NCBI RefSeq assembly: GCF_017114945.1
Contig: NZ_JABXKQ010000088.1
Span: forward strand, 1 to 35,587
From: Nostoc sp. JL34
GTDB lineage: Bacteria > Cyanobacteriota > Cyanobacteriia > Cyanobacteriales > Nostocaceae
Length of the DNA: 35,587 nucleotides
Reading direction: 5' to 3'
Made by a program: the position numbers and the translations under genes. Below are positions 15,829 to 23,745 of the stretch, piece by piece. Every line of letters starts with the position of its first letter. Within the stretch, counting starts at the first letter, position 1. The notes beneath the pieces were generated by a model. That model made no database searches, was not told the origin of the DNA, and saw only the letters and a list, made by a program, of their open reading frames with translations.

Positions 15829-18333
15829 ATGATCTCACTTCAATGTTGCTTTAAATATCTTTTCTCAGGCATTCTAGGGCTGTCTTTAATTTTAATTCAA
15901 TCCTCTTCCCCTGCCCAGACTGTAAAAAAAGAAAAAGAATTTCTCAAAAATCAAGCGGCATCCCTGACTTCATCAGGTCACGAACAATTAGCTCTAGATC
16001 AGGCGAATGAAGCTTTAAAAACTTGGCAGGAATCTACCAAAATATATCGCCAACTAAACGACCAAGAGGGAATTACGGAAAGCCTGATTAATCAAAACCT
16101 TGCTTTCCAAGCATTAGGATTACATAAACAAGCTTGCAATACACTTTTAGAAGCTTTAAACTTTAATACAATTCTAGGTATTTGCGACACGACTTTGCAG
16201 CAACCTGCTCTTACTCAAAAAGAGCAACTTACGACATTAATTGGTAAGCAGGAAGCAACATCGGTTAACTTACTTGGATTACAGAATCTCGGAGAAGTCT
16301 TGCGGATTTTGGGAAATTTAAATGAATCTGAAACAGTTCTACAAGAAACGTTAACGCTAGCAAAACTTGTATCTTCATCAAGGATTAGTGGAATTTATCT
16401 GTCTTTAGGTAATATTGAACAGACAATTTATCAGCAATTACAAGATAAATATTCTTGGATAGAGGAACCACTTTTTCGAGAGCAGATTGCTAACATTATT
16501 CCACAAAAAGCGCAAAAATCACTCTGGTATTACCAAACACTAGAAAACATCCCAAATATCTCAAAATCAGCTAAACTGCAATCTCAGTTGAATCACTTAA
16601 CTTTACTGATGAGTTGGGAAAAATGGCTCAGTCATCAACCAAATCAAGCGAACCTCCATCAGAAAGTTAATCAACAAATTAGAGTATTGGTAAATCAAAT
16701 AGATGGCAATTCTTCTGACTTTTTGGAGTTATCACCTGAGCCATCTATTCATGCTCGGTTGAATTTTGCTAATAACCTCAGCCAGATCCCAGATGAACAA
16801 TTGAAATCAGTAGCGATTCGATATGCTAAATTAGCATTGAAAATGGCTGAAACTATTAATAGTATCCGATGGGTATCCTATAGTTTTGGTACTTTGGGTA
16901 AATTATCAACTCAAACAGAACAAAAACAAGCATATTTTACGAAGGCTTTAGGATTCGCTCAATCAATTCGGGCTTCGGATATTGCTTACGAATGGCAGCA
17001 GCAGTTAGGACTAATTTACCAAAAGCAGGGAAAAACTGAGTTAGCGATTCAGAACTATAATGCTGCGATCGCAAACATGACTCAAGTGCGTGATAGTCTT
17101 TTGTCAACTAACGGAGATTTGCAGTTCTCTTTTCAGTCAGAAATGGAGCCGACATATCGTAATTATATGCGATTGCTCTTAACATCACCTAATCCTGATT
17201 TAAAAAGAGTAATAGAGATAAATGAAGGATTGCAGATAGCACGCTTAGAAAACTTTCTCAGATGTGGCAAGCTTGACCTTGTTGCTTTGAATCAGCTTCA
17301 GAACCTCAATAGCGCCCCAACAGTAATTCACATTATTGATTTAGGGGATACTATAGAAGTAATTGCTCAGTCAACAGATGGCTCACTTCACCACCATTCT
17401 ATTGAATCTAAACTAGTTCGATTCCAGATAGATCATCTTTTAGAAGCTTTACAAAATGAAAAGTTTTCTGAAGTAGGCGAAAGTAGCATTACTACTTCTT
17501 CTCAAGGAATTTATGAAAAGCTAATTGCACCAATAAAAACATATCTACCCCCATCAGGAACACTCGTATTCACTTTAGATAAATCTTTCCAAAGCATACC
17601 AATGGCATTGTTATATGATGGAAAACATTATTTAATAGAGCGTTACAGTATTGCAGAAACTTTAGGTTCCAGAATTAGACAACCTAGAGTCTTGCATGAA
17701 AACCAGATGATAGCTTTAATAGCTGGACTATCAAAACTAAGCCCCAGTTCTATAGATCCAAATGCACCTAAAAATATGGAGAATTTGCTCCCATCTAAAC
17801 AAGAAATAGAAAATGTAGAAAAACAAACTAAATCGTCAGTTGCCTTGTTAGACAAGAAGTTTACCCTTAAAAGGTTTAAAGAAGAACTAACTCAAAATAA
17901 TTTTCCTATTGTACATATTACTACCCACGGTCAATTTAGTTCTGACCCACTGAAAACAGTACTGGTTGCCTATGACAAGCTAATTAATATTAGGGACTTT
18001 GACAGCTTAATCAGAGGTAAAACTGAAAATAGTCAAGATGCAATTGAGTTACTTGTTCTCAGCGCCTGCGAAACAGCTAAAGGCAACAAGCAGTCAGCAA
18101 TGGGTATTGCAGGAATGGCTGCACAAGCTGGAGCGCGTAGTACTGTTGCTACTTTGTGGCGCGTGGATGCCGATTCTACCGCTTTGCTTATGCAAGAATT
18201 TTATAAAGGTTTGAACAATGGCTTGCCAAAAGCAGAAGCACTACGTCAGGCGCAATTAAGTTTACTGTCAAATCCTAAATATAAGAAGGCTTATTATTGG
18301 GGTGGGTTCCTCCTGGTTGGAAGCTGGTTGTAA
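15829..18333 (+). CDS. Exported TPR-CHAT protease
   Basis: 834 residues. A hydrophobic N-terminus (FSGILGLSLILIQSSSPAQ, about 13-31) looks like a signal peptide. Helical TPR repeats follow (about 35-420), including HEQLALDQANEALKTWQEST and GLIYQKQGKTELAIQNYNAA. The C-terminal CHAT domain (about 540-834) carries ITTHGQF (His700) and LSACETA (Cys747), the caspase-like dyad. The segment GIAGMAAQAGARSTVATLWR and the terminal YYWGGFLLVGSWL are typical of the family. Export would place the protease in the periplasm, where the co-transcribed exoprotein or TPR partners would be substrates; that is inference. Its last 40 bases overlap, tail to tail, the 3' end of the minus-strand gene. A weak 4-bp hairpin with a T-run follows (18349-18367). 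Confidence 0.85.
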   Translation: MISLQCCFKYLFSGILGLSLILIQSSSPAQTVKKEKEFLKNQAASLTSSGHEQLALDQANEALKTWQESTKIYRQLNDQEGITESLINQNLAFQALGLHKQACNTLLEALNFNTILGICDTTLQQPALTQKEQLTTLIGKQEATSVNLLGLQNLGEVLRILGNLNESETVLQETLTLAKLVSSSRISGIYLSLGNIEQTIYQQLQDKYSWIEEPLFREQIANIIPQKAQKSLWYYQTLENIPNISKSAKLQSQLNHLTLLMSWEKWLSHQPNQANLHQKVNQQIRVLVNQIDGNSSDFLELSPEPSIHARLNFANNLSQIPDEQLKSVAIRYAKLALKMAETINSIRWVSYSFGTLGKLSTQTEQKQAYFTKALGFAQSIRASDIAYEWQQQLGLIYQKQGKTELAIQNYNAAIANMTQVRDSLLSTNGDLQFSFQSEMEPTYRNYMRLLLTSPNPDLKRVIEINEGLQIARLENFLRCGKLDLVALNQLQNLNSAPTVIHIIDLGDTIEVIAQSTDGSLHHHSIESKLVRFQIDHLLEALQNEKFSEVGESSITTSSQGIYEKLIAPIKTYLPPSGTLVFTLDKSFQSIPMALLYDGKHYLIERYSIAETLGSRIRQPRVLHENQMIALIAGLSKLSPSSIDPNAPKNMENLLPSKQEIENVEKQTKSSVALLDKKFTLKRFKEELTQNNFPIVHITTHGQFSSDPLKTVLVAYDKLINIRDFDSLIRGKTENSQDAIELLVLSACETAKGNKQSAMGIAGMAAQAGARSTVATLWRVDADSTALLMQEFYKGLNNGLPKAEALRQAQLSLLSNPKYKKAYYWGGFLLVGSWL

Positions 18334-19298
18334 AATTCCACTGATTTTAGCCCTGATTCGGCTTTTTCTAACTCTTTGGAATTCTTACTGCTTTTCGCTA
18401 ACTCAGCTGCCTTGATGTATTCGAGTTTCGCCTCCTTTGGCAACTTGGCCTTCAGATAGCGATCGCCCAGTACTCTGTAAAGAGTCGGATTTTGGCTATT
18501 AGTTGTTGTTGCCATTTTTAACATCTCAATTGTTTCATTTAAAAGATTTTCTGCCGTATAAATAGCATCTACGTCAAGAATAGTTTCATCTGGAGGTAGC
18601 CCTAAGTCTTTGATACGTTTAATCTTTTGTGCAATTTGTTCTTGCTTTGCTACAGACAATACGTCCACAAACGTTTCATCATAGCTAAAAGCTTGACCAT
18701 CAATATATGCAAAGACATCTATTGTATATGGAGTACCTGGTTGAAATTCTTTTTCATCACTTGGGTAGGCAAGCCGAGTTTGATTTACAACTTTTTCCCA
18801 CCCAAATTCGTAACTTTTTACTTTGACTTTGTAAGAAGTAGCACCCTTAACAGCAGTCCAAGTTATTTCTGGACGGGAATTCAATGTTGATGTGCTATAA
18901 GGAGAAATGATTATTGGCTCATCGCTCCCTTCTGTGCCACCTTTTCGTATGTGACACGCATTAGTATTGGTTGGATTGCAAGTGGATAAGGCTTCGTCAG
19001 GCTCTGCACATTTATCAAGAGGAATAGTTCCACTAGATAATTTTAAAATCTTTCCAGAACTAAAGCATAAAAATTCTACATAATCACCATTCACAACTTC
19101 TATTGTATCTCCCTTACAAATTAAGCTCCCTGCTGACAAGTGCTTGTGACCCTTACTTATTATCCTTCCCATTTGTGGATCACAATGAACCTGATTTCTT
19201 CTTACTCTTATGAGCGGTATATTTGCTAGCAATGGTAGATGAATTAGTATTAGAGAAGTTAAGCAGCACATTCCCCCAAAAAACATCAGCTTTTTCAT
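18294..19298 (-). CDS. Exported FecR-like / TPR protein
   Basis: 334 residues. A signal peptide is visible at 1-25 (MKKLMFFGGMCCLTSLILIH). Residues about 30-100 resemble a FecR-like beta domain (GSLICKGDTIEVVNGDYVEF, SSGKILKLSSGTI) with several Cys that could pair in the periplasm. Residues about 140-215 look like a fibronectin-III-like sandwich (RPEITWTAVKGATSYKVKVK). Residues about 240-330 are TPR-like helices (TLYRVLGDRYLKAKLPKEAK). It is the last gene of the minus-strand operon, 33 bases after the kinase, and overlaps the convergent CHAT gene by 40 bases. I infer a periplasmic binding or scaffold partner for the kinase's TPR part and/or the CHAT protein. Domain names are by pattern only. 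Confidence 0.7.
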   Translation of the reverse strand: MKKLMFFGGMCCLTSLILIHLPLLANIPLIRVRRNQVHCDPQMGRIISKGHKHLSAGSLICKGDTIEVVNGDYVEFLCFSSGKILKLSSGTIPLDKCAEPDEALSTCNPTNTNACHIRKGGTEGSDEPIIISPYSTSTLNSRPEITWTAVKGATSYKVKVKSYEFGWEKVVNQTRLAYPSDEKEFQPGTPYTIDVFAYIDGQAFSYDETFVDVLSVAKQEQIAQKIKRIKDLGLPPDETILDVDAIYTAENLLNETIEMLKMATTTNSQNPTLYRVLGDRYLKAKLPKEAKLEYIKAAELAKSSKNSKELEKAESGLKSVEFYNQLPTRRNPPQ

Positions 19299-19331
19299 TG
19301 TTTTACAAACATAATTTGTTTGAGCATCTTA

Positions 19332-21290
19332 TCATTTATCAAGTATCCGATCTAGCAGTTCTTGTCTCCAGCGAAACACTTCTGGTAGGCTAGATTTAGT
19401 CAAGATACAAGCATCTATATAAGCTCTGGCGTAATTAAGTTGACCTAATGATTCTTCTATTTGAGATAGCAAACAATACGCATCTGTTCTTTCGCTATCT
19501 AACTTTGTTGCTTTTTCTAGATACTTTTCGGCTTCAGTTAACTTATTTTCCATTAACCTTGCCCATCCTAAATCTTTATACAACGATGCCTGTAATTCCC
19601 GATTATTAGTTTCCTGCAAACCTTTTAAAGCTAAAGTAGCTGCTGCTCTATAATCCCCCTTTTTATTTTTCAATCTTGCTAAAGCTGCAACAGCAAACAT
19701 AGCTTGATCGCTACTTCTAATAGCGATTTCATATTGCTTTTCTGCTAAATCATATTCTCCCTGTCCATCATAAAAATCACCTAATCCGTAATGTGATTCC
19801 CATTTGTTAGGCTTTAACTTAAAAATTATTTCGTAAGTTTTGTTAACACAATTATAGTCATATAACTGCTGACACGCAATTGCTAAATTATTATAAGCAG
19901 TATCGTCCTTCGGGTTGTACTTTATAGCTAGCTCGTAATTTTTTCTAGCAATCTTAGGGTCATTTTGATGCTGTAAACCCTTCTCAAAGTAAAAAGTTGA
20001 GACTGAATTATTTAAATTATGTCCATACTTTATTGCTCTTTGAAAGTCTTTTTCAGCATCAGCAATCCTATTTTCTTTATAAGCTTCTTTACCTTGATTT
20101 AAAAAATAATCTGCTACTGTGTATTTTAAGCTAGTATTCAAATATACTGCTTTTTGAAAATCGTTCTCAGCTTGGTCAATTTGATTTTCTTTATAAGCTT
20201 TTTTACCGGAATCTAAATAATATTTTGCTACTAGAGGTAGGGATGCATATATCAAACCAACAATACTTAGTAAACCTAATACAAAAACACTCAGTTGAAA
20301 CGGCTTTGATTTAATTACTCGATTAAACTTTGATTGATTAGGTAAGCGCTCCAAACGCTGTATTATTATTTGAGTACTTTGTGGGCGCTGCCCAACAAAA
20401 GGAGCCATCATATCATCAAGTAAATCAGCCAGAAATTTATCTATGTGAAGTGCTTTATCTCTCCAAATTAGTCTTCCTGTCTGCTCGTCCATTTTGATTT
20501 CAATTAAAGAAATACCTGTGACTAAGTAAACAAAAGTTCTACCTAAAGCGTAAAAGTCTGACTGTGGTACGGCTTGTCCATGAATTTGCTCTAAGGGAGA
20601 GTAACAAGCTGTCCTAACAGCAGTTATTTCGTAACCATTACCGAATCCTGTAGTAGTTCCTCCACTGGTACTGACTTTGGCAAAGTAGGTTCTACTAAGC
20701 TGTCTTGCTCCACCAAAATCAACAAGTGCTAAATTCCCGTCGGGTTGATGAACAATGTTTTCTGGTTTGATATCTCTGTGGAAGAAACCAGACCGATGAA
20801 CTAAATCAAGAATCTCCATCAACTGCAATAACCATTCATAAGCCATTTCTTGGCTAATTCGTCCATAAGATTGTACCCACTGAGTTAAATTCTCTCCTTC
20901 AAACTTATGCATAACTAGACAATGTAGTTCTAGAAGATTATCATTCAGCCTAAATGTGAAATAATCTTCCCTATTAGACTTGGGAATTCCAGGATGGTCT
21001 AAGATTTGTAATATGAGCGATTCTCTTTTAAGTAGCTCAACTAACTTAGAATCATCAATCCATCTTAATACTTTCATTACTCTTATTTGAGGCTGAGGAT
21101 GTTCTTCTGTGCCAATATCCTCAATTTCAAAGACATCTGTGTAAGTATATGGATTTTGCTCCAAAGAACGCAACGGGCGTAGCAAACGAATACGCCCGTT
21201 TATTATCAATGGATTTCCACATGCTAAACAATTTTCAGCGCTATCAGGATTATAACGTTGGGTACAAAGAGGATTTATGCAGTAGCCCAC
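19332..21290 (-). CDS. Zinc-ribbon Ser/Thr protein kinase with TM segment and TPR
   Basis: 652 residues, GTG start inside the 3' end of the NB-ARC gene (16-base overlap), so translation is probably coupled. The N-terminal zinc ribbon has Cys at 4, 9, 21 and 24. The Hanks-type kinase (about 45-315) has VMKVL (Lys73), the catalytic loop HRDIKPEN (171-178, Asp173) and DFGG (191-194), followed by an activation segment ending in CYSPLEQ. All catalytic residues are present, so it should be active. One TM helix (about 331-355, FQLSVFVLGLLSIVGLIYAS) is followed by about seven TPR units. The kinase should face the cytoplasm and the TPR part the periplasm. Targets are unknown; the neighbouring STAND ATPase is the first candidate. 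Confidence 0.88.
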   Translation of the reverse strand: MGYCINPLCTQRYNPDSAENCLACGNPLIINGRIRLLRPLRSLEQNPYTYTDVFEIEDIGTEEHPQPQIRVMKVLRWIDDSKLVELLKRESLILQILDHPGIPKSNREDYFTFRLNDNLLELHCLVMHKFEGENLTQWVQSYGRISQEMAYEWLLQLMEILDLVHRSGFFHRDIKPENIVHQPDGNLALVDFGGARQLSRTYFAKVSTSGGTTTGFGNGYEITAVRTACYSPLEQIHGQAVPQSDFYALGRTFVYLVTGISLIEIKMDEQTGRLIWRDKALHIDKFLADLLDDMMAPFVGQRPQSTQIIIQRLERLPNQSKFNRVIKSKPFQLSVFVLGLLSIVGLIYASLPLVAKYYLDSGKKAYKENQIDQAENDFQKAVYLNTSLKYTVADYFLNQGKEAYKENRIADAEKDFQRAIKYGHNLNNSVSTFYFEKGLQHQNDPKIARKNYELAIKYNPKDDTAYNNLAIACQQLYDYNCVNKTYEIIFKLKPNKWESHYGLGDFYDGQGEYDLAEKQYEIAIRSSDQAMFAVAALARLKNKKGDYRAAATLALKGLQETNNRELQASLYKDLGWARLMENKLTEAEKYLEKATKLDSERTDAYCLLSQIEESLGQLNYARAYIDACILTKSSLPEVFRWRQELLDRILDK

Positions 21291-22717
21291 AAGGTAACTT
21301 CCCTTGTTTGTATTGTATCTGGTATTTTATGCACTAATCCCAATGGATCAACTAAAATATACTTCTTAATAGATGCTTGTAAACTATAACTAGCTTCTCG
21401 TTTGTTTGATTTACCAGCAATTTCAATTAACGAGCGTTGTTCTAAAACTTCTATTGCTGTTATTAGTTCAAAAACTGACAACTTGAAATCTACTCGCTCT
21501 TTTAAATTATCAATGAGTTTAGAGAATTGAATAGAAGTCGAGTTTTCTGACATTTCTTCTGCCAAATAAATCATTATTTGCCTTTGAAGATTACTTAAAA
21601 GTCCAACTTGTCCAAATTGCTGATGTAGCATTGTTTCAAGTTGAGGATCAATCATAGTAGTTTGATATCTAAAAAATGTTTTCACACTCCCCTCAAAAAA
21701 ACGATTAATTCTATCAGCCAACGCTTCTAAACTTGATGGATTCCCAGAATAATTTTCAATTAATCGCTTACATTCTTGTCCAGTTAAACCTTTTTCTTGT
21801 AATATTTGCATTCCCGCGTTTACATCTAAACCTTCTAATTTGAAAGAGCGAATAGGTAGTTTTGTAGTCACAGAAGCAAATTCTTTTAAAGGCAACTGAC
21901 TTGTTATAATAATGCAGCTTTCATGCTTCCCTTCTGTAAGTTTTAAAAGGAATTTTTCATATTGTAATCTTTTTCCAAAATCATCGGCTAACAATAGCTT
22001 TTCAAATCCATCAATTACTAGTAGACAACGATGTAAGTGAAGCTGTTTTGATAGTAAAGATATGCTATCTATAAAAGAGTTTTCACTTGCTTCTATGTCT
22101 ACTTGAAAAATTTTATTTAAATCAATGACTAACTCATCAATTGACAAAGAATGATTAATTGTTTTCCAGATTATACATTCATATATACTACTTAAAGAAT
22201 CAAAAGTTATTTCTTCAACCAATCTAGAGGCTAATAAAGTTTTTCCTATTCCTCCAACTCCAGTAAAAACTATACAGCGTTCTTTAAATAGAGTAATTTG
22301 TTTCTTAAAATAGTTAATTTCATCCTTTCGTCCATAAAAAGATTTTATTTTAGGTAGTTCCCCATAAATTCTAATATTGCCAACGAAACTATCGTTATCC
22401 AATCTGGATGCCTCTTCCTTCCGATAATCGCTCTTTGCTAGCTTAAGCAAAATAGATTTCAAAGATATTTTTGTTACTTTCACTCCATCACCAATAATTA
22501 CTGAAAGCATACTCCATAGTGGTGGAGCTACTTTCTGCTGCAAATAGTATGCGTTATACCCCGAATCACTTGCCATCTCTTTATAATCTTTACTATCCCA
22601 AACTCCCTTAATAAGAACTTTTTCTACTTCTGTTAAATACCTTCCCGTAGATTGAAACACTTGTTCTTCTAATACAGCTAATACTCTTTTTACGTCTAAA
22701 ACTTGGCTTGAATTCAT
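21275..22717 (-). CDS. HTH - NB-ARC STAND ATPase
   Basis: 480 residues, first gene of the operon, ATG with AAGGA 9 bases ahead. The N-terminal domain (about 8-95) carries TEVEKVLIKGVWDSKDYKEM and SGYNAYYLQQKVAPPLW. It matches the HTH-like domain found at the N-terminus of cyanobacterial STAND and vWA-MoxR-associated proteins. The NB-ARC ATPase has the entry motif FYGRKDEI (127-134), Walker A GVGGIGKT (153-160), Walker B CLLVIDG (231-237) and the sensor strand CIIITSQ (268-274), followed by a winged helix. Unlike most STAND sensors it ends without WD40 or TPR repeats. The next gene, translationally coupled, supplies TPR repeats on a kinase. It probably acts as a nucleotide-driven switch. No TM segment. 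Confidence 0.85.
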   Translation of the reverse strand: MNSSQVLDVKRVLAVLEEQVFQSTGRYLTEVEKVLIKGVWDSKDYKEMASDSGYNAYYLQQKVAPPLWSMLSVIIGDGVKVTKISLKSILLKLAKSDYRKEEASRLDNDSFVGNIRIYGELPKIKSFYGRKDEINYFKKQITLFKERCIVFTGVGGIGKTLLASRLVEEITFDSLSSIYECIIWKTINHSLSIDELVIDLNKIFQVDIEASENSFIDSISLLSKQLHLHRCLLVIDGFEKLLLADDFGKRLQYEKFLLKLTEGKHESCIIITSQLPLKEFASVTTKLPIRSFKLEGLDVNAGMQILQEKGLTGQECKRLIENYSGNPSSLEALADRINRFFEGSVKTFFRYQTTMIDPQLETMLHQQFGQVGLLSNLQRQIMIYLAEEMSENSTSIQFSKLIDNLKERVDFKLSVFELITAIEVLEQRSLIEIAGKSNKREASYSLQASIKKYILVDPLGLVHKIPDTIQTREVTLWATA

Positions 22718-22728
22718 GCCGACTTTTC

Positions 22729-22738
22729 CTTACGTAAG
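22729..22738. promoter_or_regulatory. 10-bp palindrome CTTACGTAAG ahead of the NB-ARC operon
   Basis: A perfect palindrome centred 16 bases upstream of the NB-ARC start codon, partly covering its ribosome site. It may be an operator or a small hairpin in the leader. One copy only. Confidence 0.3.
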
Positions 22739-23169
22739 TAGGTATACATAAAGTTACATTTTACTCCTTAGTACCTAAAATATCTACAAAATTCACAATT
22801 ATTAACTGAAGCTAGGTTCTCAAATTACCTTTCTAGGCTATATTGATTTAAATGCTACATCTTAATAGGGAGATTTAACGCATCTCTAGTACATTATCCG
22901 GTCTAGCTTGAGCATAAAAGTGTGAAAGAAGTTGACCAACGTCAACCAAGGAACACCGCCTGCGGGTATTTTTGATCACTGATTAATTCAATGGGTTTGT
23001 TTTGAAAAGCTTGTGTTTAGGTATCTTAACCTAAACCAAATATCTTCTGCGAATACATTTGAATGAAAGCTCTTACCTCGACCGAGTAAGACGACCAGAA
23101 CTTCTGTAAAATCAAGCTAATTGAAAGGAGGCATGGAGGTGAAGATACAACAGTACGACTGTTTAATGC

Positions 23170-23199
23170 AGAAAGCGCCACTAAGGAGTCGCGCTTTCT
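23170..23199. repeat. 9-bp hairpin AGAAAGCGC / GCGCTTTCT
   Basis: Perfect 9-bp inverted repeat with a 12-base loop, in the roughly 850-base gap between the NB-ARC and replication genes. The plus strand just upstream has AAGGAGG (23125-23131) followed by ATG (23133), which opens a 29-codon frame through the hairpin. Spacing to that ATG is too short, but an in-frame GTG at 23139 is well placed. The rest of 22739-23223 shows no recognisable gene. Confidence 0.35.
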
Positions 23200-23223
23200 A
23201 CGTATTGCAAATTTCATATTGAT

Positions 23224-23391
23224 CTAGAGCGGGTTTGATCTCGAAGGAACAAAAGAAGTTGTCGCTAAAGTTTGGCCACTGGTGCGACTACTAAATTGTC
23301 CGAGAGTTTTTACCGCGCTACCAGATCCATTATAGGGTCTGCCGCCTGGAAAGTCCATTCCCTGCGGTGTGTTTTTGCTGTCGAAATTCAT
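23224..23391 (-). CDS. Possible 55-residue Ser/Thr/Gly-rich small protein
   Basis: ATG at 23391, TAG at 23224-23226. The protein starts MNFDSKNTPQGMDFPGGRPY and ends TTSFVPSRSNPL. It is hydrophilic, free of Cys, Trp and membrane segments, and rich in Ser, Thr and Gly. No ribosome site is evident (ACCTAAAATTT precedes the ATG), and the plus strand is also open here for 35 codons. It could be a real small gene, an unrecognised leader or peptide, or chance. No function is proposed. Confidence 0.3.
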   Translation of the reverse strand: MNFDSKNTPQGMDFPGGRPYNGSGSAVKTLGQFSSRTSGQTLATTSFVPSRSNPL

Positions 23392-23473
23392 AAATTTTAG
23401 GTAAAGTTAAGTTTGGTTAAGAAATATCCCGAATTTTGTAGTTAAAAGCAGTAGTAGCGCGAATAATAGTTAC

Positions 23474-23520
23474 CAGTTATCAGTTGGGAGTAGAGTCCAA
23501 GATTAGATAACTGATAACTG
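23474..23520. promoter_or_regulatory. 12-bp inverted repeat upstream of the replication operon
   Basis: CAGTTATCAGTT (23474-23485) and AACTGATAACTG (23509-23520) are exact complements separated by 23 bases. The right arm extends to a direct repeat of AACTGAT. GTTATCAG occurs again just before the start of the small gene (23549-23556). Repeated palindromic sites at this position would fit an operator or a replication-protein binding site; there is no direct proof. Confidence 0.45.
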
Positions 23521-23568
23521 ATCCAACCCCCTCTGAACTTGTCAACCGAGTTATCAGGGGAAAATATC

Positions 23569-23745
23569 ATGACAAACAGAGAACGCCCCAAGAGCGCAGT
23601 GTTAGAGCGCATGGGGTCGAGTGCAGCTTTCGCACGGCAATTTTGTGCTGTGACGAAGGGAAATTTTCGGAATATTCAGGCTAGAGCAAGAGTTTCGCAG
23701 CTTGAAAGAGTTCTCTCTAAGGAATTCCGAGGGGAGAACCGATGA
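23569..23745 (+). CDS. Small protein coupled to the replication gene
   Basis: 58 residues. I chose the ATG at 23569, with AGGGG 8 bases ahead, over an in-frame TTG at 23539. It is strongly basic and helical (RPKSAVLERMGSSAAFARQF, then QARARVSQLERVLSKEFRG) without membrane segments. Its stop overlaps the next start as ATGA, so the two proteins are translationally coupled. The basic helical character and the coupling suggest a replication accessory or autoregulator. The family is unknown. Confidence 0.65.
   Translation: MTNRERPKSAVLERMGSSAAFARQFCAVTKGNFRNIQARARVSQLERVLSKEFRGENR

Noticed and set aside
23026..23217. Minus-strand 63-codon ORF
   Set aside because: Passes through the 9-bp hairpin and has no ribosome site; the composition is not convincing.
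22897..23400. Possible group II intron or riboswitch in the gap before the replication operon
   Set aside because: No domain V-like hairpin with the usual AGC/GUUC pairing, no intron-encoded protein, and no known riboswitch core motif seen.
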